A DNA stretch of 64,000 bases from UTCHB3 sp002050155 (lineage in GTDB: Bacteria > Bacteroidota > Ignavibacteria > Ignavibacteriales > Ignavibacteriaceae), in NCBI GenBank assembly GCA_030584105.1, contig CP129491.1, positions 1,054,001-1,118,000 on the forward strand, in the 5' to 3' direction. Positions 1 through 8,072 of the stretch are shown here, in pieces. Position 1 is the first letter of the stretch. Every line of letters begins with the position of its first letter. The translations under genes and the position numbers were made by a program. The notes beneath the pieces are model-generated. The model was not told the origin of the DNA. It was given only the letters and a program-made list of their open reading frames with translations, and ran no database searches.

Positions 1-423
1 TCCTAGGATCATTTCCGACAACGGCTCTCAATTTGTCTCTAAGGACTTTGCAGCATTCCTAAGGTTTGCCGGACTCGAGCACATCAGAACCTCTGTCAGT
101 TATCCGCAAGCTAACGGCAAAATTGAACGGTATCACCGAACCATCAGGAGAGAGTGTATTGCAAGAATTTCGATGATTGATCTTGATGATGCAAGAGAGC
201 AGGTGGGAAAGTTTATTGACTATTATAATACCGAACGACTACACTCTTCCTTGTTCTTTTTGACTCCGGAAGACTTTTTATTTAACCGTGTAGATGCTAA
301 ATTAAAGGAGAGAAACAAAAAACTTTTGAACGCTAAATTACTAAGGATGAAGGTGCAGGATTATGCCTGACTTTCTACATTATTTTCAACTGTTAAAATT
401 CTGTTTTCCGCTGAACCAGTACA
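1..423 (+). mobile_element. IS3-family element, right end only (cut by window edge)
   Basis: Positions 1-423 match 49701-50123 base for base, which is the last 423 bp of the complete IS copy further on. The match stops at 423, the outer end of the right inverted repeat as defined by the complete copy. The element therefore ends at 423 and unrelated DNA begins at 424. Its left part lies outside the window, so no target-site duplication can be checked. Both copies point the same way. Confidence 0.95.
2..370 (+). CDS. IS3-family transposase OrfB, C-terminal part
   Basis: This frame corresponds to residues 179-300 of the complete OrfB at 49168-50070. It retains the second catalytic aspartate (SDNGSQF) and the glutamate (NGKIERYH) of the DDE retroviral-integrase-type domain. 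It ends in the same stop as the complete copy. The N-terminal HTH and the first aspartate lie before the window. The coding part is intact, so the off-window copy may be active. The stop overlaps an ATG at 363 that opens the frame of the gene interrupted by the element. Confidence 0.93.
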   Translation, partial: PRIISDNGSQFVSKDFAAFLRFAGLEHIRTSVSYPQANGKIERYHRTIRRECIARISMIDLDDAREQVGKFIDYYNTERLHSSLFFLTPEDFLFNRVDAKLKERNKKLLNAKLLRMKVQDYA

Positions 424-2321
424 ATTCTGATTTTGATTTTTCTAAGGTTGATTTTGAAAAATTACCGTTTATCTTTGATTTTATGGACTTAGATTCATTA
501 AATCAAACAGACGAATTGTATGTTAAAATGAACTCAAGAGGAAAACAGTTGTCAGACTATGAACATTTTAAATCTTGGTTGCAAGAGAAGCATAACAACA
601 CTGATGGTCCTGATTGGCTTAAGTTATTTTGGAAAAAATTAGATACAGATTGGTTAAACTATTTTTGGCGTAAAACAGATGTAGATTTTCACGGACTCGA
701 TGATTTTTACTATAATTATATAAAAAATTTAGCTCTTATGTATTGTTTAGCGAACAATACAGAGGTTCCTTTCGAAAAATTCAAGGATTTAGACAACCAA
801 ATCAGAAATGTTGAAACATATGACGAAAAGAAGATTTCATATATACCATTAGAGAATTATATTATCCAATGGGATAATAATGGCGAAAAGAAAGAGTTTT
901 TTCTCTTTAACATGGATACTCTCCGATTCATTGAAACATCATTTAACACACTTTTATATCTTGAACAAGATGATAATTACGATAAATTAGATCTTGACCG
1001 GGTAATTTGTAAACCATTTGTGGAAGATCATATAACAGATTTCTTTTTAAAGAAAAATACTTTTACTCCGTCTAGATGGAACACCGCTTTTTACTATGCT
1101 TTTTTAGTTTTTATTAATGATAGAAGCGATGAAAATTTTTCGAAAGAAGGGTTACAACAATGGTTGAGATTTACAAGAAACACTATATATAACACCTATG
1201 TTCAAAATCCTGAGAACTTTAACAGTGCAGTAAAACAGATCCAAAATCTTTCTGCTCATAAATTTAATATCAGTGATGCGGTGTTAAATGGTGATGTTGA
1301 AAACGCGTTTTTTGATAACAGTCAATTTGAGGAAGAGAAAGTTAAGTTAGGATTATTGAAAGATGAAAATTGGTGTGAGCCTATAATTCAAGCTGAAAAT
1401 CATCTTTATTTTTACGGGCAAATAAAATTCTTACTGGACTTTTCAAAAGATGGTTCTAATGAATATAGTTTGGAGGATTTTATAAAGTATAGTGATGCAG
1501 TGTCAACCCTATATAGCGAAGAGATTAGATTAAATCCTAAAAAAATATTAGAGCGTTTTCTTCTTTGCTGCGATAAGTTTTATTTACCGGAATATAAAAA
1601 TGATTTGATTTTTTGTAGTGGCGCTTCCGGAGGTCTTAGAGTAAGAAACGAAAACTGGAGACTGTTTTTTAAAGGAGAAAATGCTAACCTTTTAAAAGAT
1701 GCGGTTGACAAATTGGAAGAGAAAGAAATCTCTCCCCGGCTTTTAGAGGACAATATTAACAATTTCATAAAAAATGAAAATTTTAATAAATCGGATTATA
1801 AATATTTATTCCTGAAATATCCGCAAGCAATAGAGTATTGTAAAGAAACAGCCATTAGAAAGTACAGCGACAATGATATTCGTTTATTAAAAGGATTCGT
1901 TCTCATGGCTTACCACTGCGAGTTAAGAACATACTGTTTTTTCATTGAGAATAAAATGGAAGACGCAACAGATGAAACCCGAAAGGCCCCGGACAGATAT
2001 AAACCCTTTACGAAGTTTTGGTATTTTGAAGAAAAAAATACAGATGGCCACCCCGGATTTTATCTGGATGGCTTCAAACTAAAGGACAAAGAATACAAAT
2101 TAGATGTTAGATATTTGAAAAATAGTGATGAGTTTGAGCTAAGTTTTTATAATAATGTTGAAGAAAAAGAAAATAGAAATACGGATCTTAATTTAGAGAG
2201 TTTTGGCTTTAAGTTCGGCAAAAGCAATAATCATTATTGTAAGACAGTTCCATATGAAGAATTAGAAAGCAAATTGTTGGATTTCTGCGACAAACTTAAA
2301 AGACTATTAGAAAAGGATTAA
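424..2321 (+). pseudogene. DUF262-family (GmrS-like) protein, 5' end removed by IS insertion
   Basis: The frame runs open for about 630 codons after the IS end and carries a motif, NSRGKQLSDYEHF, about 36-48 codons in. This resembles the conserved NxRGKxL..E/F block of DUF262 proteins, the family of GmrS/GmrD modification-dependent restriction enzymes and related anti-phage nucleases. The N-terminal DGQQR ParB/Srx-like segment that should precede it is missing and presumably lies upstream of the IS. No HNH (DUF1524) nuclease motif is evident at the C-terminus. The frame extends back into the IS to an ATG at 363 that overlaps the transposase stop, so a hybrid protein with about 20 IS-encoded residues could be translated. 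The segment is AT-rich compared with the core genes, suggesting acquired DNA. Family assignment rests on one motif plus size and is moderately secure. Confidence 0.6.
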
Positions 2322-2585
2322 CCCTACTGTTTTAAGAATTTATAATTGCATAAATCAATTCTCGAAAAAGAGTGGTGTAAAAATTATAATAATCGTATGT
2401 AAGAGACAAGAACAACTAAAACGAAGAAATACATTACTGTTCCTCTTGGCAGGTAAAGATATTCAGAAACAATAATTAAAAAGGCCGAACAGGAAGCCAT
2501 CAGTCAATATAACAAAAAAAGGTTTTAGAAGAAGTTAATCAAATACCTTCGGTGATCAGAAGACAAATCAATTTTCACAAACCCA
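2322..2585. other. Gap between DUF262 remnant and tRNA-His; possible decayed small gene
   Basis: No intact gene is visible. Around 2425-2530 short plus-strand stretches read like pieces of a small protein (KKYITVPLGR, then IIKKAEQEAISQYN) but are broken by stops and frame changes. This looks like a decayed small ORF belonging to the same accessory segment. No family can be assigned. Confidence 0.3.
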
Positions 2586-2624
2586 AAAAGCCCTGCACTT
2601 CTGAAAAAAGTGACAGGGCTTTTA
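2586..2624 (-). terminator. Rho-independent terminator after tRNA-His (possibly bidirectional)
   Basis: An inverted repeat AGCCCTG-CACTT / AAGTG-CAGGGCT with a short loop is followed on the minus strand by a T-run (GGGCTTTTTGGG). It starts 8 bp beyond the 3' end of tRNA-His. The plus strand also ends in GGGCTTTTATT, so it may stop transcription arriving from the DUF262 side too. Confidence 0.75.
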
Positions 2625-2631
2625 TTGAAAG

Positions 2632-2705
2632 TACCGTCGATAGGATTCGAACCTATGGCCTTCTGAGCCACAGTCAGACGCTCTAACCAACTGAGCTACG
2701 ACGGC
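2632..2705 (-). tRNA. tRNA-His (anticodon GTG)
   Basis: A complete cloverleaf folds on the minus strand. It has a 7-bp acceptor stem (GCCGTCG with CGACGGT, ending in a G1-U72 wobble), a D arm with AGTTGGTTAGA loop, an anticodon stem TCTGA/TCAGA around CTGTGGC (anticodon GTG), and a T arm around TTCGAAT. CCA is not encoded. Bacterial tRNA-His normally carries an extra G-1 opposite C73. Here position -1 is T and the discriminator is A, so these could pair U-A but the canonical identity pair is absent. A TATATTTG promoter element lies 15 bp upstream and a terminator lies downstream. Confidence 0.95.
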
Positions 2706-2720
2706 AAAATATTTAGACTG

Positions 2721-2728
2721 CAAATATA
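2721..2728 (-). promoter_or_regulatory. Bacteroidota-type -7 element for tRNA-His
   Basis: The minus strand reads TATATTTG, matching TAnnTTTG, ending 15 bp before the first tRNA base. That is a plausible start-site distance for a tRNA precursor with a short leader. A clear -33 TTTG is not evident. Confidence 0.6.
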
Positions 2729-2793
2729 CAAAAATTGGCTGATTTCTAAAAGTTTTTAATCTTTCAACTACTCATTCATTTTTATTCTTATTC

Positions 2794-3061
2794 CATAAAA
2801 CACCTGACGAAATACGCATTAGAACTGACGGAAGAAAAGCTTCCATTTTTACTCTTATTGCATAAAACACCTGACGAAATACGCATTAGAACTGACGGAA
2901 GAAAAGCTTTCATTTTTATTCTTATTGCGTAAAGCACCTGACGAAATATGCATTAGAACTGACGGAAGAAAAGCACTCTTTTTTATTCTTATTGCATAAA
3001 ACACCTGACGAAATATGCATTAGAACTGACGGAAGAAAAGTACTCTTTTTTATTCTTATTG
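2794..3061. repeat. Four tandem copies of a 67-bp unit
   Basis: Units run 2794-2860, 2861-2927, 2928-2994 and 2995-3061, each 67 bp with only a few substitutions; fragments of the unit flank the array. Core landmarks are CACCTGACGAAATA, GCATTAGAACTGACGGAAG and a T-rich end TTCTTATTG. The period is not a multiple of three and frames break at each unit, so the array is non-coding. There are no spacers, which excludes CRISPR. Units 3 and 4 contain ATGCAT where units 1 and 2 have ACGCAT. The last unit ends in the TTG that can serve as the -33 element of the next gene. Confidence 0.95.
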
Positions 3062-3090
3062 CACAAAGCTATCAAAGATGGTTATATTTG
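3059..3090 (+). promoter_or_regulatory. Probable promoter of the lipoprotein/esterase pair
   Basis: TTG at 3059-3061 and TATATTTG at 3083-3090 are separated by 21 bp, close to the Bacteroidota -33/-7 layout. The box ends only 10 bp before the ATG at 3101, implying a very short leader. The -33 part lies in the last base triplet of the 67-bp repeat array. Confidence 0.6.
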
Positions 3091-3100
3091 CAGGTTGAGT

Positions 3101-3763
3101 ATGAAATTTCTTTTGACCACTTTTTGCTTATCGGTAATACTATTTTTTGCAGCATGCGAATCACCCCGTCTCATTTTTCCGGATATTGATTATGGTGTGA
3201 TAATCGATTCTTCAGATTCCCCTGTTTTCTCAACCGAACAACCTGATTCTACTTCCATAATTTTAACGGGTGATCGACTAAAAGCCACTGACAGCACCAT
3301 AACGATCTTTTCTAACCAAATTGAGTTGAAATTTTCTTATAACACCACAATTAAAGATATGATTAAGGCGAATATTGACCTCGGAAATGAGACTATTATT
3401 AAAATGACTGATCATTTTTCGTTAAGAAATGTTGGAAAAACCACCGACAACTACGACCGCAGTGATGGTAATGGACTAAATGATAATTTAGGTCAAAATG
3501 TCAACGAAGATAAAAAGGACAAACCTGAAAGCAATCATAAGCATGCAAATAATCTAAAACCCGGAAACGATCAAAAGGTTGAAAATAATTTTGAACCCGA
3601 AAATGATAATAATACTGTAAACAATAGTGCATCAGGAAATGATAAAAATACCGCAAACGACAAGATAACAGACAAAAGTCAGTTAAAAGTGCATAGAACA
3701 ACAACCGAAATAGAATTTGAATCCGGTAAAACCCGCATTATTGAGTGGAGAAAATTAAAATGA
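3101..3763 (+). CDS. Asn/Asp-rich lipoprotein of unknown function
   Basis: I do not recognise a family. The start at 3101 is chosen because it gives a type II signal peptide of 18 residues ending in FFAAC, with Cys19 as the lipidation site. An upstream ATG in the same frame at 3059 would lie inside the repeat/promoter. Residues ~20-120 form a mixed-polarity globular-looking segment. Residues ~120-195 are low-complexity, dominated by Asn, Asp, Lys and Glu with recurring GND/NND steps, likely a flexible linker or surface-exposed segment. The last 25 residues are ordered-looking (TTTEIEFESGKTRIIEW). The stop overlaps the esterase start (ATGA), so the two are co-translated. It is probably anchored in the outer or inner membrane facing the periplasm; function unknown. 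Confidence 0.75.
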   Translation: MKFLLTTFCLSVILFFAACESPRLIFPDIDYGVIIDSSDSPVFSTEQPDSTSIILTGDRLKATDSTITIFSNQIELKFSYNTTIKDMIKANIDLGNETIIKMTDHFSLRNVGKTTDNYDRSDGNGLNDNLGQNVNEDKKDKPESNHKHANNLKPGNDQKVENNFEPENDNNTVNNSASGNDKNTANDKITDKSQLKVHRTTTEIEFESGKTRIIEWRKLK

Positions 3764-4902
3764 GATTTACTTCAAAATTATTTCTGCTTTTCCAATTTTT
3801 TCTTTTTACAGGATACTCACAGACACAACCGGTTAAGGTTGAAATTAAAGTAAATGCCAAGAATGTGTTGAACGACGAGGCGGTTTATATTACAGGCAGC
3901 CTGCCTCAACTCGGCAACTGGAACCCGGGTAAAATTAAAATGACTGAAACGCAACCGGGAACCTGGAGTTTTTTCTTCACAGCAGACCGGAAAGAACCGC
4001 TTGAGTTTAAGTTCACAAAAGGCTCATGGGCGCTTGAGGCAGTTGACGATAACGGCACAATTCCGGAAAATTATTTCGTCAAAGTAACCAAAGATACACT
4101 TCTACAATTCAATATCTGCTGTTGGGGTGCGAACGAAAAACCAAAATTTCAGGGCGGGCTAACCGGCAAAGCAGAATATCTAAGAAATGTCGGTGCCGGA
4201 AACATACTGCCAAGGGATATTATTATCCTTCTGCCTGATGATTACTACACTTCATCGGAAAGATACCCCGTTCTGTATATGCACGATGGGCAAAATATCG
4301 CCGATCCGGCAACTTGTGGCTTTGGCGTCGATTGGCAAATAGATGAAGCGCTTGATTCACTTTCGAAATCGGGCGCCGTTCAAAAAATGATTGTCGTCGG
4401 AGTTTATAACAGTGTTAACAGAAACAGAGAGTATTCAAACACAAAATTAGGCGAAGAATACATGAGTTTTTTAGTGCACTACTTAAAACCAAAAATCGAT
4501 TCGCTTTACCGAACAAAATCCGGGCGAGAAAACACTTGGACAGCCGGCTCATCAATGGGTGGCTTAATTTCTTTTATGCTGCTTTGGGAGTATAATGATA
4601 CATTTTCAGAAGCAGGCTGCTTTTCACCTGCGCTGAAAATTGAAAAATACGACTATGTTTCCGTGGTGAAAGCAACTCAAAAACCGCAAAAACCGTTTAA
4701 ATTATACCTCTATAATGGTGGTAAGTCGTTGGAGGCAAGGTTACAACCCGGGGTTGATGAGATGAAAACCACTCTTGAAAGCATGGGCTATGAAGAAAAT
4801 ATAGACTTTTATTTCGTAATTGATCCCGAAGCTGAACATAACGAATCTGCATGGGCTAAATGGATTCCCGATTTTTTGATGAAATTGTTTAAGACAAATT
4901 GA
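3760..4902 (+). CDS. Secreted esterase with N-terminal CBM20-like domain
   Basis: The protein has 380 residues with a signal peptide (~1-20, ending YSQ). A starch-binding-like CBM20 domain spans roughly 22-115, showing the VYITGSLPQLGNWNP and EFKF..GSW patterns typical of that fold. A PF00756-type esterase (esterase D/Fes-like) domain covers ~130-375, with VLYMHDGQN and a nucleophile elbow GSSMGG (Ser about 265) and a late His in AEHNES (~360) as the probable catalytic His. Proteins of this layout hydrolyse ester-linked groups on carbohydrates or siderophores. The CBM20 suggests an alpha-glucan or glycan target, but the substrate cannot be read from sequence. The start at 3760 overlaps the upstream stop as ATGA; an in-frame ATG at 3745 would make the signal peptide longer and less typical. 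Confidence 0.85.
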   Translation: MRFTSKLFLLFQFFLFTGYSQTQPVKVEIKVNAKNVLNDEAVYITGSLPQLGNWNPGKIKMTETQPGTWSFFFTADRKEPLEFKFTKGSWALEAVDDNGTIPENYFVKVTKDTLLQFNICCWGANEKPKFQGGLTGKAEYLRNVGAGNILPRDIIILLPDDYYTSSERYPVLYMHDGQNIADPATCGFGVDWQIDEALDSLSKSGAVQKMIVVGVYNSVNRNREYSNTKLGEEYMSFLVHYLKPKIDSLYRTKSGRENTWTAGSSMGGLISFMLLWEYNDTFSEAGCFSPALKIEKYDYVSVVKATQKPQKPFKLYLYNGGKSLEARLQPGVDEMKTTLESMGYEENIDFYFVIDPEAEHNESAWAKWIPDFLMKLFKTN

Positions 4903-4906
4903 AAAA

Positions 4907-5048
4907 GCAAAGTTAAACTGAACTTTTGAAGATTAAAAAGAAAATGCGAACCAAACTAATGAAGAAAAAATAAATCAGCAAAGTTAAGAGGAAGTTTTAA
5001 AGACTAAAAAACCAATATCAACCAAAACTATGAAGGAGAATTGAAAAA
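4907..5048. repeat. Diverged tandem duplication, ~71 bp, upstream of queE
   Basis: GCAAAGTTAA recurs at 4907 and 4978, and the purine-rich sequence after each can be aligned loosely (AACTTTTGAAGA / AAGTTTTAAAGA, then ACCAAA and TATGAAG). The copies are much eroded. This fits the pattern of duplicated intergenic DNA elsewhere in the window but is weaker than the others. Confidence 0.4.
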
Positions 5049-5089
5049 ATGACTAAGTTTCAGAGAAGATTGAACAAAGCAAAGACATT

Positions 5090-5728
5090 ATGCTGAAGAT
5101 TAACGAAATATATTTTTCCATTCAAGGCGAAAGCACCCACTCGGGGTTGCCCTGCATTTTTGTCCGCCTGACATATTGCAATTTGCGTTGCGCATGGTGC
5201 GACACCGAATACGCATTTTACGACGGCAAAGATATGACCACCGAAGAAATTCTTGCAGAAATTAAAAAGTATAACTGCAACATGGTGGAAATTACGGGCG
5301 GTGAGCCATTGGTTCAAAAGGAAGTGTTGCCTCTGATGACTCTTTTGTGCGAAATGGGGTACAAAGTGCTGATCGAAACAAGCGGCAGCCTTCCGATAGA
5401 AAACATTGATAAGCGGGTTTTCATAATAATGGATTTGAAATGCCCCGCAAGCAAAATGACTAAGAAAAACCGTTACGAAAACCTGCAATTCCTAAAACCA
5501 ACAGACGAATTGAAGTTTGTTATCGGTGATCGCAACGATTACGAATGGGCTAAAGAAATTATTAATAAATATGATCTGATCGGTAAATGTGAAATTTTGT
5601 TCTCAGTCGTATTTGAGACACTTCAACCGATCGAACTTGTAAACTGGATTTTGGAGGATTGCCTTAAGGTTCGGTATCAGCTTCAAATGCACAAGTTCAT
5701 TTGGGATCCAAAGCAAAAAGGAGTATAA
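5090..5728 (+). CDS. queE: 7-carboxy-7-deazaguanine synthase
   Basis: A radical-SAM enzyme of 212 residues that converts 6-carboxy-tetrahydropterin to 7-carboxy-7-deazaguanine in queuosine biosynthesis. The CxxxCxxC cluster motif is C30-N-L-R-C34-A-W-C37, followed by DTEYAF, the QueE signature. The N-terminal FSIQGES segment is also typical and confirms the start. A GGEP motif (ITGGEPL, ~65-71) supports SAM binding. It lies 6 bp upstream of queD, and their products act in consecutive steps (QueD makes the QueE substrate). No preQ1 riboswitch could be recognised upstream. Confidence 0.95.
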   Translation: MLKINEIYFSIQGESTHSGLPCIFVRLTYCNLRCAWCDTEYAFYDGKDMTTEEILAEIKKYNCNMVEITGGEPLVQKEVLPLMTLLCEMGYKVLIETSGSLPIENIDKRVFIIMDLKCPASKMTKKNRYENLQFLKPTDELKFVIGDRNDYEWAKEIINKYDLIGKCEILFSVVFETLQPIELVNWILEDCLKVRYQLQMHKFIWDPKQKGV

Positions 5729-5734
5729 CATCTT

Positions 5735-6154
5735 ATGAAAGTATCAAAAAGTTTTCACTGGGAAATGGGGCATCGGCTCCCCTTTCACCGGGGAAAATGT
5801 GTGAATTTACACGGGCACTCTTACCGCCTCTTTCTGGAAGTGGAGGGTGATCTTGACGAAAACGGTATGGTTATCGATTTTTATGACCTTAAAAGAATTG
5901 TGCACCCAATAATCGAAGAATTGGATCATTCTTTTATGGTTTCCTCCCTGGACCCTGATTTAGGCAAGCTTTTGGAGAATTTTCCTACAAAAAAAGTGCT
6001 TGTCGATTTCCATTCATCCGTTGAAAATATTGCGACTTATATCCTGGATCGAATTGCCGCTAACATTTTACCGGAGAATGTAAAAGCCGTTACCGCAACG
6101 ATTTACGAGACTCAAGATGCCTACGCACGCGATACCCGGATAATCAAAAAATAG
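5735..6154 (+). CDS. queD: 6-carboxy-5,6,7,8-tetrahydropterin synthase
   Basis: QueD/PTPS-family enzyme, 139 residues, which makes 6-carboxytetrahydropterin from dihydroneopterin triphosphate. Zinc ligands are visible as His13 (MGHRLP) and His26/His28 in CVNLHGHSY; Cys22 is the catalytic cysteine. LDHSFM carries the conserved catalytic His of the D-H pair. Glu near the end (TIYETQDAY) is the pterin-anchoring residue of the family. Its TAG stop directly abuts the truA ATG, so the three genes form a tRNA-modification operon. Confidence 0.95.
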   Translation: MKVSKSFHWEMGHRLPFHRGKCVNLHGHSYRLFLEVEGDLDENGMVIDFYDLKRIVHPIIEELDHSFMVSSLDPDLGKLLENFPTKKVLVDFHSSVENIATYILDRIAANILPENVKAVTATIYETQDAYARDTRIIKK

Positions 6155-6940
6155 ATGCCGACATACAAATTAGAAATAGAATATGAGGGCACCCGGTTCA
6201 GTGGCTGGCAGGCTCAGCACAACGCAAAAACAGTGCAGGGAACTCTTCTGAACGCAATCCGTAAGATATATAATGATGAAAATATTACTCTTCAGGGTGC
6301 CGGAAGAACGGATGCAGGGGTTCATGCATACCGTCAGATTGCGTCTTTGGTTGCACCGGGGAACATCCCACCGGAAGTGTTGGCATTAAAAATTAATGAC
6401 CTGCTCCCATACGATATCAACATCCTGAAGATTGAAAAAGCCTCTGATAGATTCCATGCAAGACATAACGCCAAGCGACGCACCTATCTTTACCACATTT
6501 CTACCCGGCGAACAGCATTCAACAAAAATTTTGTCTGGTGGATTAAAGATAAACTTGACATTTCTGCGATGAAAGAAGCAGCAAATAAATTGACCGGCTT
6601 ACATGATTTTAGTTCATTCAGTGATTTAAGATCGGGAGGAGAGGCAAAATCGACCAAAGTGCTGATTCATTCCGCTGAAATCGCCATGTGTGGCGATTTA
6701 ATTCTTTTCAGAATATCAGCTTCGCACTTTCTTTGGAAAATGGTAAGAAGAGTTGTTGGCGTTTTGGTTGAAGTTGGCAGAGGAAATATTTCTCCGGAAG
6801 ATTTTAAGCAACTTTTAACGGAAGTGAGTAATTATCCGGCTGAGCATACTGCCCCGCCAAGCGGTTTGTTTTTGGAATTCGTTCATTATGATGACAAAGA
6901 ATTATTACCGGAGCTTAAACCTTTAGTAAGGCTTTTGTAA
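6155..6940 (+). CDS. truA: tRNA pseudouridine(38-40) synthase
   Basis: TruA isomerises uridines 38-40 of the tRNA anticodon arm. At 261 residues it is of normal family length. The catalytic aspartate is D53 in GRTDAGVHA, and RFHARHNAKRRTY and FLWKMVRR-type blocks follow in the expected order. The ATG comes immediately after the queD stop. The last codons (VRLL then TAA) lie in the first copy of a 39-bp tandem repeat that continues through the intergenic gap into lpxD, so the extreme C-terminus has been shaped by that duplication. Confidence 0.95.
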   Translation: MPTYKLEIEYEGTRFSGWQAQHNAKTVQGTLLNAIRKIYNDENITLQGAGRTDAGVHAYRQIASLVAPGNIPPEVLALKINDLLPYDINILKIEKASDRFHARHNAKRRTYLYHISTRRTAFNKNFVWWIKDKLDISAMKEAANKLTGLHDFSSFSDLRSGGEAKSTKVLIHSAEIAMCGDLILFRISASHFLWKMVRRVVGVLVEVGRGNISPEDFKQLLTEVSNYPAEHTAPPSGLFLEFVHYDDKELLPELKPLVRLL

Positions 6941-7046
6941 ATTCACTTTTTGCTTGAGATTTTAGAGCGGCTTTTGTAAAACCACTCTTTGATGAAAGTT
7001 TTGGTGAGGCTTTTGTAAACTCACTTTTTGTTTGAGATTTTGGTGG
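6930..7046. repeat. Three tandem copies of a 39-bp unit across the truA/lpxD junction
   Basis: GGCTTTTGTAAA begins at 6930, 6969 and 7008, exactly 39 bp apart, each followed by (A/T)(C/T)CACT(T/C)TTTG and ending in a TTTT tract. Copy 1 holds the TAA stop of truA (plus strand). Copy 3 holds the stop and last codons of lpxD (minus strand). Copy 2 is diverged. Because 39 is a multiple of three, readthrough of truA would add 13-residue steps. Confidence 0.9.
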
Positions 7047-8070
7047 AGTTTTTAAGAGATTCAACCTCAGCCTGAAGTTGTTTTACCTGTTCTGTTAAAT
7101 TTGCAAGATTTCTAATATACACTTCAGTTTTTTTATACAAATTTAGTTCTTTAACCGGTGACCCGGCATAAATCCCCTGTTTCAATAAACTACGGGAAAC
7201 ACCGGCTTGTGCGCCAATTATTATATTGTCACCAATCACTATGTGATCTACAAAGCCAACCTGACCGGCAACAATAACATTATTGCCAATTTTTGTGCTG
7301 CCTGAAACTCCGGTTTGTGCAGAAATAGCCGTTGTTTCGCCTATTTCCACATTGTGGGCTATCTGAACCAAATTGTCTATCTTCGTGCCGTCTTTAATCA
7401 CTGTGCTTCCAAGAGCGGCACGGTCGATTGTTGTGTTCGCACCAATTTCTACATTATTTCCAATAACCACATTCCCAATCTGTGGTATTTTTACATAATT
7501 GCCTTCGGCGTCTTTAACATAGCCAAACCCATCGGCACCGATTGAAACACCGTTGTGAATTATAACACCCGAACCAATTATGCACTTTTCACGAATTGTT
7601 ACATTAGGATAGAGCAGGCTACCCTCACCAATCGAACACTCTTCAAGAATAACGCAATTATGGAAAATTTTAACTCCTTTACCTATCTTGCAGTTCTTTC
7701 CGATTACCACATTTTTTCCGAGCGCTACGCCTTCACTTAATTCAACGGATGGGTCAACCGAAGCGGTGGGATCAATTCCCGACAATTCAGCCTGATAACT
7801 AAAATACTTCATAAGTACTGAAATAAACTCGCGGTATGGGTTTTCAACCTCAAGATAAACGATGTCATCCCGGGATTTTTCAAAACCTTCCCTGACAAAA
7901 ATTGCCGAGGCTTTCGTGGTAAGAAGGAATTTTTCGTAGGCAGTTGAACCAAGAAAAGTAAGACTTCCGGGAGCCGCAGATACAATATTAGAAAGTGCTT
8001 CTATCATAAAATCGCTGTGCCCGGTTACCCGGGCACGCGTAAAATCAGCAATTTCACTTAAAGAAACCAT
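7021..8070 (-). CDS. lpxD: UDP-3-O-acylglucosamine N-acyltransferase
   Basis: LpxD adds the N-linked acyl chain in lipid A synthesis, so the cell makes lipopolysaccharide. The 349-residue protein has an N-terminal uridine-binding domain (~1-95) and a left-handed beta-helix of hexapeptide repeats (~100-310, many [IV]-G-x-[NG] turns). The catalytic His is His239 in IAHN, the same position as in the E. coli enzyme. A C-terminal helix (~325-345, NLTEQVKQLQAEVESLK) is the usual trimer-end extension. It is last in the uppS-bamA-skp-skp-lpxD cluster, 2 bp after the second skp gene. Its last codons and stop lie in the 39-bp repeat. Confidence 0.95.
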   Translation of the reverse strand: MVSLSEIADFTRARVTGHSDFMIEALSNIVSAAPGSLTFLGSTAYEKFLLTTKASAIFVREGFEKSRDDIVYLEVENPYREFISVLMKYFSYQAELSGIDPTASVDPSVELSEGVALGKNVVIGKNCKIGKGVKIFHNCVILEECSIGEGSLLYPNVTIREKCIIGSGVIIHNGVSIGADGFGYVKDAEGNYVKIPQIGNVVIGNNVEIGANTTIDRAALGSTVIKDGTKIDNLVQIAHNVEIGETTAISAQTGVSGSTKIGNNVIVAGQVGFVDHIVIGDNIIIGAQAGVSRSLLKQGIYAGSPVKELNLYKKTEVYIRNLANLTEQVKQLQAEVESLKNSTKISNKK

Positions 8071-8072
8071 TG

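Noticed and set aside
2794..3061. CRISPR-like array
   Set aside because: The 67-bp units are contiguous with no spacers between them and there are no cas genes; it is a plain tandem repeat.
2992..3189. Small plus-strand ORF starting in the repeat array
   Set aside because: It overlaps the lipoprotein gene in another frame, begins inside the 67-bp unit and has no recognisable features.
4903..5089. preQ1 riboswitch before queE
   Set aside because: No C-rich loop or A-rich tail in the preQ1-I or -II arrangement could be found; the gap is a purine-rich eroded repeat.
5060..5488. Antisense ORF of 142 residues over queE
   Set aside because: It is complementary to the conserved radical-SAM coding sequence and shows no family features of its own.
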